Made by a program: the position numbers and the translations under genes. DNA of 11,265 bases from Bacteroidales bacterium (GTDB lineage Bacteria > Bacteroidota > Bacteroidia > Bacteroidales > ML635J-15), in assembly GCA_023228725.1 (NCBI GenBank), contig JALOAQ010000093.1:1-11265 (forward strand), read 5' to 3'. The notes beneath the pieces are model-generated. The model did no database searches. It was not told the origin of the DNA and worked only from the letters and a program-made list of their open reading frames with translations. Shown here piece after piece: positions 1 through 6,575 of this stretch. Numbering within the stretch: the stretch's first letter is position 1; the number at the start of each line of letters is the position of its first letter.

Positions 1-18
1 TTTTATTGTATTTTTGCT

Positions 19-64
19 CATAGTTGTAATGATATGTTTTAAGCGACACAAAATTACAACTATG
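19..64. repeat. 12-bp perfect inverted repeat forming a long hairpin
   Basis: The arm CATAGTTGTAAT (19-30) is matched exactly by its reverse complement ATTACAACTATG (53-64). A C-G pair and a U-G wobble can be added outside the arms. The 22-nt loop is AT-rich. The inner 38 nt begin with GTTGTAAT and end with ATTACAAC, which resembles the ends of some type II and VI-B CRISPR repeats. No second copy lies downstream in the window. It lies directly against the terminator-like hairpin, so it may be the 3' part of a small RNA. The inverted repeat is certain; its role is not known. Confidence 0.6.
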
Positions 65-94
65 GGGCGAGATTTCGATCAAGCCCCTTTATTT
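64..94 (+). terminator. Terminator-like hairpin with TTCG tetraloop
   Basis: GGGGC (64-68) pairs with GCCCC (83-87). Inside, after a small GA/AA internal loop, GAT pairs with ATC around a TTCG tetraloop. A T-rich tract broken by single A bases follows. This is the only GC-rich stretch in the first 270 bases, and it fits a Rho-independent terminator for a transcript entering from upstream of the window. The T run is interrupted early (TTTATTTATTTT), so it may be a moderate terminator, or simply the 3' stem of a structured RNA. Confidence 0.55.
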
Positions 95-110
95 ATTTTA
101 ATTTTTTTAA

Positions 111-118
111 TATTTTTG
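111..118 (+). promoter_or_regulatory. Candidate Bacteroidota -7 box (TATTTTTG)
   Basis: TATTTTTG matches the Bacteroidota -7 consensus TAnnTTTG. A TTTA that is one base off the -33 TTTG lies 19 nt upstream (88-91), inside the T tract of the preceding hairpin. The following bases (TCGG) resemble those after the box at 5077 (TCGC). It could start a long leader for the lipoprotein gene at 270. In such AT-rich DNA a chance match is possible. Confidence 0.3.
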
Positions 119-122
119 TCGG

Positions 123-158
123 TTAGTAGTGCTTATTTATTTAGTAGTGCTTATTTAT
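123..158. repeat. Exact 18-bp tandem duplication
   Basis: TTAGTAGTGCTTATTTAT occurs twice head to tail with no mismatch (123-140 and 141-158). A degraded partial third copy may follow (from about 159, ATAGTTGTG). It lies between the two candidate -7 boxes upstream of the lipoprotein gene. If the first box is used, the repeat is transcribed in the 5' leader; otherwise it lies upstream of the second promoter. Confidence 0.85.
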
Positions 159-222
159 ATAGTTGTGAATTTTGATTGGTATAAAATGTTGATGTTCGCT
201 TGGATACTATGGATTTTAACTT

Positions 223-230
223 TAAATTTG
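223..230 (+). promoter_or_regulatory. Candidate promoter for lipoprotein gene (TAAATTTG)
   Basis: TAAATTTG fits the Bacteroidota -7 consensus TAnnTTTG exactly. A partial -33 element (TTGG, from 200) lies about 20 nt upstream. Transcription would start near 236-238, leaving a leader of about 33 nt before the ATG at 270. This is the best-placed promoter for the first gene. Confidence 0.45.
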
Positions 231-269
231 CAACAGTTCAAGTTTTATTAATTTAAAAATTGAATTGTT

Positions 270-1052
270 ATGAAAAAAGTTGTAAAATATTTAGGTTTTG
301 TAATTAGTCTGATTGTACTATTTTTATTTGTTAGTTGTGAAAAAAACATAGAATATGAATCTCCAACATATTTCTATTCAACAACGAAAATACAAACAAT
401 TAATCCTATTGATAGTGTGGGTATTATGCACAACAATGCTTTGGGGTATTTTTTATTAAATGACAGTATAGTGCTAGATAGTGCTTTTCTATACATAGTA
501 GATTATTTTGATAGCTTTGCTGATACTACAACTATGACTACAATTGATGAATTATACGATTTTACGGACAGTAGTATGTTTAATTTTAGTATTTCTTATG
601 TGATAACAAATTATTTAAAACCAAATGGTTTGGTTGATAGTTTGCAAATTGAGTACTTATTGGAGTTGGAAGATATAATTGTAAATTTTAACACATTATT
701 TGGCTATAATAGGATGTTAAGCGCTTTAGAAAGTACTTTAGCACGTGATAACTCATTTGCTAATGTTTACGATAAGGATGTAATTTGGGGAGCAATTTCA
801 ATAGCTAGATACAGTGGAACTTTTTGGTATGATTATAGAGACGGTATTTTAAAACAAAATAATATTCGAGATACTGAGCCGCCTGAGTATGAAGGAACGT
901 GGATTGGTAAGGTTACAGCAGATGTGGTTGGTTGGTTCCAAGGTTTTTTTGAAAGACCCTATAATCAGAAATGGCGACCATTTAGACGTGCTTCGCAAGG
1001 TTCAGCTAGCGCATCGAGCAGATATGTAACAGAACATACGCTGACAGAATAA
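270..1052 (+). CDS. Bacteroidota-type lipoprotein of unknown function
   Basis: The 260-residue protein has a type II signal peptide: a Lys-rich start, a hydrophobic run (residues 7-21), then a lipobox F-V-S-C with the lipidated Cys at 23. It should be anchored in a membrane facing the periplasm or the cell surface. No enzyme motif is visible. The segment around residues 45-58 (N-P-x-D-x-V-G-x-x-H-N-x-x-L) and a later I-A-R-Y-S-x-x-x-W (about 177-185) recall a group of uncharacterised secreted Bacteroidota proteins; this is from memory and needs a profile search. The C-terminus (about 211-260) is different in character: small and aromatic residues, then Arg/Ser-rich (R-R-A-S-Q-G-S-A-S-A-S-S). 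The start has no Shine-Dalgarno sequence, which is normal in this phylum. The next gene begins 31 nt downstream and may be co-transcribed. Confidence 0.75.
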   Translation: MKKVVKYLGFVISLIVLFLFVSCEKNIEYESPTYFYSTTKIQTINPIDSVGIMHNNALGYFLLNDSIVLDSAFLYIVDYFDSFADTTTMTTIDELYDFTDSSMFNFSISYVITNYLKPNGLVDSLQIEYLLELEDIIVNFNTLFGYNRMLSALESTLARDNSFANVYDKDVIWGAISIARYSGTFWYDYRDGILKQNNIRDTEPPEYEGTWIGKVTADVVGWFQGFFERPYNQKWRPFRRASQGSASASSRYVTEHTLTE

Positions 1053-1083
1053 TAATAGTATTTATGCATGAAATAAAATAAAT

Positions 1084-2062
1084 ATGAAAGTAAGTTTCTT
1101 TTTTTTTTGCAATATGGTTTTTAATATTTTCAAATATTAATAGTGTTTTTTCATCTGAAATTTTTAAATTAAAACTTCTTGATAAGGAAACACACAAGCC
1201 TATAAGTAATGCAATAGTTTTTTGCGACAATAAAATTATTTCCGTTTCAGATTCTCTTGGTTTTTGTGAAATTCAAAAACAGAATAATCAAAATTCTAAG
1301 TTCTTTTCAATTCAATCAATAGATTATCGTCTAAAACAGTTTGAATTTTCAAATTTGAATACTGATCATGAAAATATTGTTTATCTCAATGGGTTTCAAG
1401 AAGTTCCAGCAGAATCTATCTCAAATATTAAATCCCTTGAAGACTTGGTGTTGCAATCAATCGAAAACAATATTTCTCTAAATGTTTCTCATCATAATTT
1501 TGTTGCAGATTATACTCAATTTGAGTCTTATTATGTTGGAAATAAATTGCATAGCAGTAAAAAATTTAATGAGTCTGTCTCCCTAAAGAGTAATAAGCAC
1601 AAAAAACTTATTTTTACAAATAAATTTTCGAAAAACATTAATAATTCACTCAAGTACCTATTAGCAAACCATCCTGTAAAATATAAGGATTTGAATGTTA
1701 TTCGCAAAAATACTTCTTATGATTATTCTATTCATAGTGTTTATCATAATAGTGATATCAATTCTGACATACTAGAAGTAGTTGCGACTAATAAAACTAA
1801 AAAAGATATTTATTCCGAAACGGTATATTTTACCATTAGGTTGCAAGACACTGTGTTAATACAATTTCATTCATTGTACTCTCATTATAGTAGCGAATCT
1901 CCTAATATTCAATATCCTAATGTTTTTATAAATTATTCTTTTATGCAATACGATGAACTGTTTCCTTTAATTATTTCAAATCATTATAAATATAGTTCTC
2001 GTAATAGAAAAAATAATGATTTTGAACAAAATATATACTCAAGTTTGTTTATCAATAAATAG
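1084..2062 (+). CDS. Secreted CarboxypepD_reg-like protein, frameshifted in a T10 tract
   Basis: The ATG at 1084 begins M-K-V-S-F-F-F and stops after 18 codons (TAA 1138-1140). A second frame is open from 1094 to the stop at 2060-2062 but has no ATG near its beginning; its first TTG/GTG-type start is TTG at 1355. Removing one T from the ten-T run (1099-1108) joins the two into a 325-residue protein. The joined protein has a clear signal peptide (residues 1-23, hydrophobic run F-F-F-F-A-I-W-F-L-I-F), then a CarboxypepD_reg-like beta-sandwich (about 26-87: L-L-D-K-E-T-x-K-P-I-x-N-A-I-V, then V-S-D-S-L-G-F). These are typical of secreted Bacteroidota proteins. The rest (about 100-325) is rich in Asn, Ser, Tyr and Lys and I do not recognise it. 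Starting at TTG 1355 would cut off the signal peptide and the domain, so that call looks wrong. The break could be a sequencing error, phase variation or real decay. Confidence 0.7.
1099..1108 (+). other. Ten-T homopolymer at the frameshift point
   Basis: Ten consecutive T sit in codons 6-9 of the gene starting at 1084, inside its signal peptide. It is the longest single-base run I found in the window. Nine or twelve T would put the ATG in frame with the downstream protein; ten does not. Such tracts slip during replication and are also a common place for sequencing error. Confidence 0.85.
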
Positions 2063-2155
2063 ACTTAATAATTAGAAAATATTTGGACTAAGCCAAAAAT
2101 CAAAATCCTTTGTTGAATAAAAATAAAAAAAAGTGATTTTGTTTAAAAATTTTCT

Positions 2156-2163
2156 TAATTTTA
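2156..2163 (+). promoter_or_regulatory. Weak candidate -7 box (TAATTTTA)
   Basis: TAATTTTA matches TAnnTTTG at all but the last base and lies 31 nt before the ATG at 2195. A TTTG lies upstream at 2138-2141, but the 14-nt spacing is shorter than the usual 17-20. The gap upstream (2063-2194) holds no other recognisable signal apart from a weak hairpin without a T tract. Confidence 0.25.
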
Positions 2164-2194
2164 CGCCTTAATACACTTTTAAAAAAAATTAGCA

Positions 2195-3304
2195 ATGGAT
2201 GAACAAAACTTTGACCCTAAATTGTCAGAAACAAATCAAAAAGACATAGTTTGTAAAAATTGTGCTGCAAAATTAGTTTTTGAACCTGGAACTACTTCTT
2301 TAACTTGTCCTTATTGTGGAACATTTAATGAAATAGAAGTTAGAGATGAGAAAATTGAAGAACTAGATTTTGAAGAATTTTTAAAACAAGCAGAACAAGG
2401 TTCAGATTTAGAAGAAATTGCCACAATTTCTTGTGATGCCTGTGGGGCTGTTACTACTTTAGAGAAAAATGTGGTATCAAGCGATTGTCCATTTTGTGGG
2501 AATAAACTAATTGTAAAAAATGAAAGTAGCTCAAAAATAATTAAACCTAAATCTTTACTACCTTTTAAAGTTACTTCAAAAGAAGCTATAGATAATTTTA
2601 AAAAATGGGTTAAAAAACTGTGGTTTACTCCCACAGGTTTTAAAAAACGTGCTACGCAATCTAACAAAATATCTGGAATGTATTTGCCTTATTGGACTTA
2701 TGATTCAGATACTAATACTGTTTATAAAGGACAAAGAGGTATTGATTATCAAGAAACTCAAACTTATACTGACAGTAGTGGAAAATCTCAAACTAGGACA
2801 GTTACAAAAACCCGTTGGACAAATGTTAGCGGTAATGTTGACGTGTTTTTTGACGATGTTTTAGTGCTTGCTAGTAAATCTTTACCACAAAAAAATACTG
2901 ATGTATTAGAACCTTGGGATTTAGAAAATTTAATTCCTTATGACGAAAAATTTTTGTCCGGCTTTAGAGCTGAAACTTATGCCGTAGGATTAGAAGATGG
3001 ATTTAGTAAGGCTAAAATAAAAATGAATCCGGTAATTGAAGAGCATATTTGCAGAGATATTGGCGGAGATAGACAGAGAATTAATTACAAAAACGTTACT
3101 TATTCAAATATAACTTTTAAACATACTTTGTTGCCTATTTGGATTAGTGCATATCGTTTTAAAAATAAATCTTACCGTTTTATTGTTAATGGCAGAACAG
3201 GTAAAGTTCAAGGAGAAAGACCTTGGTGCTGGTGGAAAATTGCTCTATTGATTATTGCTATTATTGGAGCCATTGTTTTATTGGCATACTTAGGTGGTGA
3301 ATAA
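2195..3304 (+). CDS. Double zinc-ribbon protein with C-terminal membrane segment
   Basis: The 369-residue protein has two zinc ribbons of the CxxC-x14-CxxC type: Cys 20/23/38/41 and Cys 80/83/98/101. An acidic linker (about 50-75) separates them. A conserved-looking beta-rich core follows (about 115-340, with L-P-F-K-V near 122, G-M-Y-L-P-Y-W near 161 and L-L-P-I-W-I near 312). The protein ends in one hydrophobic segment (about 348-366) and a very short tail. It has no signal peptide, so the ribbons and core should face the cytoplasm with the protein held by its tail. Related proteins are often labelled primosomal protein N' or helicase because of the ribbons; no helicase motif is present here, so that label should not be used. 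Function unknown. The M49-like lipoprotein gene follows after 26 nt, probably in the same transcript. A 71-residue frame inside this gene is a shadow. Confidence 0.85.
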   Translation: MDEQNFDPKLSETNQKDIVCKNCAAKLVFEPGTTSLTCPYCGTFNEIEVRDEKIEELDFEEFLKQAEQGSDLEEIATISCDACGAVTTLEKNVVSSDCPFCGNKLIVKNESSSKIIKPKSLLPFKVTSKEAIDNFKKWVKKLWFTPTGFKKRATQSNKISGMYLPYWTYDSDTNTVYKGQRGIDYQETQTYTDSSGKSQTRTVTKTRWTNVSGNVDVFFDDVLVLASKSLPQKNTDVLEPWDLENLIPYDEKFLSGFRAETYAVGLEDGFSKAKIKMNPVIEEHICRDIGGDRQRINYKNVTYSNITFKHTLLPIWISAYRFKNKSYRFIVNGRTGKVQGERPWCWWKIALLIIAIIGAIVLLAYLGGE

Positions 3305-3330
3305 TAATTTTTAACTTAAATTTTATAAAT

Positions 3331-4989
3331 ATGAAAATCAATTTTTTTAACCTTTTATTTATTGCAACACTTGTTTTTAGTTTGAGTGCTTGTGGCAATA
3401 AAAATAAAGAGGAAGCTAAACAAGTAGAATTAACAGAAATGCAAAAACTAGTAGCCGATTATGCAGAAGTTGAACTTTATGCAAATTTAGACCATTTAAC
3501 TGATGGAGACAGACAGGCTCTTGTGAAACTTATAGAAGTTGCCGAAATCATGGATAATTTATTTTGGAAAGACGCAATTGGCGACAAAGATGAGTTTTTA
3601 AATTCTATAGAAAATGAAGATGCTTTAAAGTATGCATTAATTAATTATGGACCTTGGGATAGATTAAATGGAAATCAAGCTTTTATTGACGAATTTAACG
3701 AAAAACCTTTGGGAGCAAATTATTATCCTAATGATATTACAAAAGAAGAGTTCAACTCTTTTGACAATCCTGACAAAATGAGCTGGTACACTTTAATACG
3801 TAGAGATGATGCTGGTAAATTAAAATGTGTATGGTATCACGAAGAATATGCACAAGAAATTGAAAGAGCAGCTCAACTTTTAGATGAGGCAGCTGAATTA
3901 GTTAGCGATAAAGAATTTCAAACTTACTTACGTTTGAGAGCAACAGCTTTACGTACTGATGATTATCTTACAAGTGATTTAGCTTGGATGGATATGAAAA
4001 ATAATAAAATTGATTTTGTTGTTGGTCCTATAGAAAGCTATGAAGACGCATTTATGGGTGTAAAAGCAGCTCATTCCGGACAAATTTTAATAAAAGATTT
4101 AGAATGGAGTAAAAATATAGAACATTTTAACGAAATTTTACCACAACTCCAAGCAGGATTGCCAGTTCCACCAGAGTACAAAACAGAATCTGCAACAAAT
4201 TCTGGCGATATGAATGTTTATAATGCAATTTATTATGGTGGCGATTGTAATTCAGGAAGTAAAAATATTGCAATAAATTTACCTAACGACCCAAGAGTTC
4301 ACGCAACTAAAGGATCTAGAAAACTACAATTGAAAAATTCTATGGAAGCTAAATTTAATACAATTTTACTTCCAATAGCTGAGTTGTTAATTGATGAAAC
4401 TCAATTAAAACATGTAAAATTCGAAGATGCATTTTTCCAAAATGTAATGTTTCATGAAGTTGCTCATGGTTTAGGAGTAAAATATACAATCAATTCTAAA
4501 AAAGCTGTTCGTGAAGCTTTAGAAGAATATTATAGCCCAGTAGAAGAAGCAAAAGCAGATATTGCTGGCTTATACATGGTTACTCAACTTTACGAAATGG
4601 GCGAATTTCCAGAAAAAGATTTAATGGATAATTATGTTACATTTATGGCTGGAATTTTCCGTTCTGTACGTTTTGGCGTAGCAAGTTCACACGGAAAAGC
4701 TAATATGATGGAATTTTACTATTTAAAAGAAAGAGGAGCTTTTGTTAAAAATGAAGAAACAGGCAAATATTCTGTTAATTTCGAAAAAATGAAAGCAGCA
4801 GTTGCAGAAATGGTAAACGATATTATTGTTATCCAAGGTGATGGAAATCTTCAAGCTGCAAAAAATTGGGTTGACACAAAAAGTAATATAGATGAAGAAC
4901 TACAAAAAGACCTTGATAAAATTGCACAAGCCGGAATCCCAAAAGATATTGTCTTTAAACAAGGCGTAAAAGTTTTGGGATTAGACTAA
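3331..4989 (+). CDS. Lipoprotein zinc peptidase related to dipeptidyl-peptidase III (M49)
   Basis: The 552-residue protein has a type II signal peptide with lipobox L-S-A-C (Cys 21), so it is a periplasmic or surface-facing lipoprotein. The zinc site is H-E-V-A-H (375-379) with a second motif E-E-A-K-A-D (405-410); E406 lines up with the third zinc ligand in the E-E-C-R-A-E motif of DPP III. Classic DPP III enzymes carry a one-residue-longer HExxGH motif, whereas this one has the plain HExxH seen in bacterial M49-like proteins. An upstream block (W-Y-T-L-I-R-R at 152-158, then Y-H-E-E at 169-172) also fits that group. The likely role is trimming peptides outside the cytoplasm; the true substrate is unknown. 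The length is near that expected for the bacterial group. It follows the zinc-ribbon gene closely and is closed by a strong terminator. Confidence 0.85.
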   Translation: MKINFFNLLFIATLVFSLSACGNKNKEEAKQVELTEMQKLVADYAEVELYANLDHLTDGDRQALVKLIEVAEIMDNLFWKDAIGDKDEFLNSIENEDALKYALINYGPWDRLNGNQAFIDEFNEKPLGANYYPNDITKEEFNSFDNPDKMSWYTLIRRDDAGKLKCVWYHEEYAQEIERAAQLLDEAAELVSDKEFQTYLRLRATALRTDDYLTSDLAWMDMKNNKIDFVVGPIESYEDAFMGVKAAHSGQILIKDLEWSKNIEHFNEILPQLQAGLPVPPEYKTESATNSGDMNVYNAIYYGGDCNSGSKNIAINLPNDPRVHATKGSRKLQLKNSMEAKFNTILLPIAELLIDETQLKHVKFEDAFFQNVMFHEVAHGLGVKYTINSKKAVREALEEYYSPVEEAKADIAGLYMVTQLYEMGEFPEKDLMDNYVTFMAGIFRSVRFGVASSHGKANMMEFYYLKERGAFVKNEETGKYSVNFEKMKAAVAEMVNDIIVIQGDGNLQAAKNWVDTKSNIDEELQKDLDKIAQAGIPKDIVFKQGVKVLGLD

Positions 4990-5005
4990 TAAAATACAAA
5001 AATAT

Positions 5006-5037
5006 AAAAAGAGGGCGGTTTAAACTGCTCTTTTTTT
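5006..5037 (+). terminator. Strong Rho-independent terminator
   Basis: AAAAAGAG (5006-5013) pairs with CTCTTTTT (5028-5035). After a two-base GG bulge, CGG pairs with CTG, with a TTTAAA centre. The 3' side runs into a seven-T tract (5031-5037). It lies 17 nt after the M49-like gene and separates it from the operon that starts at about 5090. Confidence 0.85.
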
Positions 5038-5076
5038 ATAGAAGAAAAATCACTTCTAATAATTAATAAATTTAAT

Positions 5077-5084
5077 TATTTTTG
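5077..5084 (+). promoter_or_regulatory. Promoter -7 box for the LysM/SGNH/MBOAT operon (TATTTTTG)
   Basis: TATTTTTG matches TAnnTTTG, 40 nt past the terminator of the previous unit and 16 nt before the ATG at 5100. Transcription starting 5-7 bases downstream would give a leader of only about 10 nt. The box contains the TTG (5082-5084) that begins the longest open frame, so that TTG cannot be a start on this transcript. No good -33 TTTG is visible. Confidence 0.5.
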
Positions 5085-5099
5085 TCGCAGTTTAAATCT

Positions 5100-6575
5100 A
5101 TGAGAAACTTATTTTTTACATATTTTATTTTTCACATTCTTTTAGTTTGTATTGGTAAAGATTCATTTTCACAATATCTTAGTAGTAATGAATTTATTTC
5201 AGATTTAAAAACTAATTTAAGCTTATTTAAATATGATAATGAAACGGTTTTAAAATATTGCGAGGATATAAATTTTTCTAAACTTTATGGAGATTCTGAA
5301 TTTGTAAACCTTGGAAATGAAACTTATGCTTTAAATAATATTTCATTTAATTTTTATTCGGACTTACAAAACCTTGATTATAAAACTAAATGTTTATTGC
5401 TTTATGCCTTAGCTGATTTAAGAACCAAAACAAGTTTTTTGCAAGATTATTCGGATTCTTTGAAAAATTTAGAGTATTTGCCTTTTTTAGTTTCTCGTTT
5501 AAATAAATATTATGTAAATTCTACAACTGCCTACGGTTTTTGGGCTTTACAATTTATGCCGGCACTTCGTTATGGATTGTGTATTGATACTTGTTACGAC
5601 CAACGTTTGGATGCGAAAATAAGCTCAAGAGTTGCAGGAAAATATTTAATGGATTTACATAATTCTTTTGGCTCTTGGGATTATGCAGTTATGGCTTATG
5701 TATCTTCCCCTGCTATTATGCGTAAAGCTATGAAAAATACAGATTCTTTTGACGAAGCATTAAAGAAAATGGATATTAATTATCAAAATTATTTTTACCA
5801 TTATTTGGCTATAGTAAAATGGTTTAGTGAAAATGAAATTATAAATCCTGCATTTTACGTTTCGGAAAGTTATAGCCTTACCGATACGATTTTTATTAAA
5901 GACAGACTGCATTTTGAACAAATTTCTGAATATTTAGAATTAGACTTGAAAATACTAAAAAAAATCAACCCTTTATTTACTGGTAATATTATCGATGGGC
6001 GAAAGTCTGAAAAAGAAGTTTATTTGCCCTTAGGATATAAAGATAAATTTTATTCAAATATAGACTCAATTTTGGTTTTTAAAGATTCGGTTTATTTTCC
6101 TGTTTTTATTATGCCAAATTTCAGTAATACTTCTAATTCAAATTATGTTTCTATAAGTCCAGGAAAAGGATATGAAGAAATTAAATATACAATTCAAACA
6201 GGCGACAATTTAGGTTATATTGCTCAAAAATATTCTGTAAAAATTTCGGATTTACAAGATTGGAACAATATTAAAGGTACAAATATTTATGCAGGAAAAG
6301 TTTTAAGTATTTGGGTAAAAGAGGATTCTAAACTTATTGTAGAAAATTCAAAACCAAATAGCAATGATAATAATAATACCGCTGAGCCTAAGAAATTTGA
6401 TTTTAAGGATTATGAATTAGTAGAAACAATAACAATTGAAAAAGGAGATTCTTTATATAAAATATCTCAAAATTACTCATGGGCAAGTGCAGAGGATATT
6501 ATGTACTGGAATGGAATAAATGATGCTTCAAAATTACAAATTGGTCAAAAATTACAAATTTATAAGAAAAAATAA
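5100..6575 (+). CDS. Secreted LysM protein with inactive MltD-like transglycosylase fold
   Basis: I start this 491-residue protein at ATG 5100, not TTG 5082, because the ATG directly opens a signal peptide (residues 1-24, cleavage near S-F-S/Q) and the TTG lies within the promoter box. Residues about 120-215 match the SLT domain of MltD-type lytic transglycosylases: L-P-F-L (127-130), G-F-W-A-L-Q-F-M-P (146-154), a Y-L-x-D-L helix (182-186) and G-S-W-D-Y-A (191-196). The catalytic Glu of the family motif E-S-x-L/F-N is Val131 here (V-S-R-L-N), and the family A-Y-N motif reads A-Y-V-S-S-P (199-204). A degenerate LysM-like unit follows at about 261-312, then two clear LysM domains (about 362-405 and 441-488) split by an Asn-rich linker. 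It probably binds peptidoglycan without cutting it. The stop overlaps the next ATG (TAATG), which implies translational coupling. Confidence 0.85.
   Translation: MRNLFFTYFIFHILLVCIGKDSFSQYLSSNEFISDLKTNLSLFKYDNETVLKYCEDINFSKLYGDSEFVNLGNETYALNNISFNFYSDLQNLDYKTKCLLLYALADLRTKTSFLQDYSDSLKNLEYLPFLVSRLNKYYVNSTTAYGFWALQFMPALRYGLCIDTCYDQRLDAKISSRVAGKYLMDLHNSFGSWDYAVMAYVSSPAIMRKAMKNTDSFDEALKKMDINYQNYFYHYLAIVKWFSENEIINPAFYVSESYSLTDTIFIKDRLHFEQISEYLELDLKILKKINPLFTGNIIDGRKSEKEVYLPLGYKDKFYSNIDSILVFKDSVYFPVFIMPNFSNTSNSNYVSISPGKGYEEIKYTIQTGDNLGYIAQKYSVKISDLQDWNNIKGTNIYAGKVLSIWVKEDSKLIVENSKPNSNDNNNTAEPKKFDFKDYELVETITIEKGDSLYKISQNYSWASAEDIMYWNGINDASKLQIGQKLQIYKKK

Noticed and set aside
23..60. A CRISPR array
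   Set aside because: Only one repeat-like unit is in the window, and no second copy follows at spacer distance. Kept as a finding about the hairpin, not called as an array.
186..251. 21-codon hydrophobic open frame before the lipoprotein gene
   Set aside because: It runs through the likely promoter (-7 box at 223-230), so it could be read only from the weaker upstream promoter; a chance frame is likelier.
1006..1230. 74-residue open frame on the - strand
   Set aside because: It overlaps the end of the lipoprotein gene and the N-terminal coding part of the frameshifted gene; the + strand frame there encodes a recognisable domain and signal peptide.
2082..2097. Small hairpin TTTGG/CCAAA after the frameshifted gene
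   Set aside because: Only five pairs with no T tract after it; too weak to call a terminator.
2311..2667. 118-residue open frame on the - strand
   Set aside because: It lies wholly inside the zinc-ribbon gene, whose + strand frame has clear motifs.
2649..2864. 71-residue + strand frame
   Set aside because: It is a different frame inside the zinc-ribbon gene, with low-complexity content and no leader of its own.
2195..3304. Primosomal protein N' / DNA helicase
   Set aside because: Only the zinc ribbons are shared; there is no Walker A or DExH helicase motif, and the protein ends in a membrane segment.
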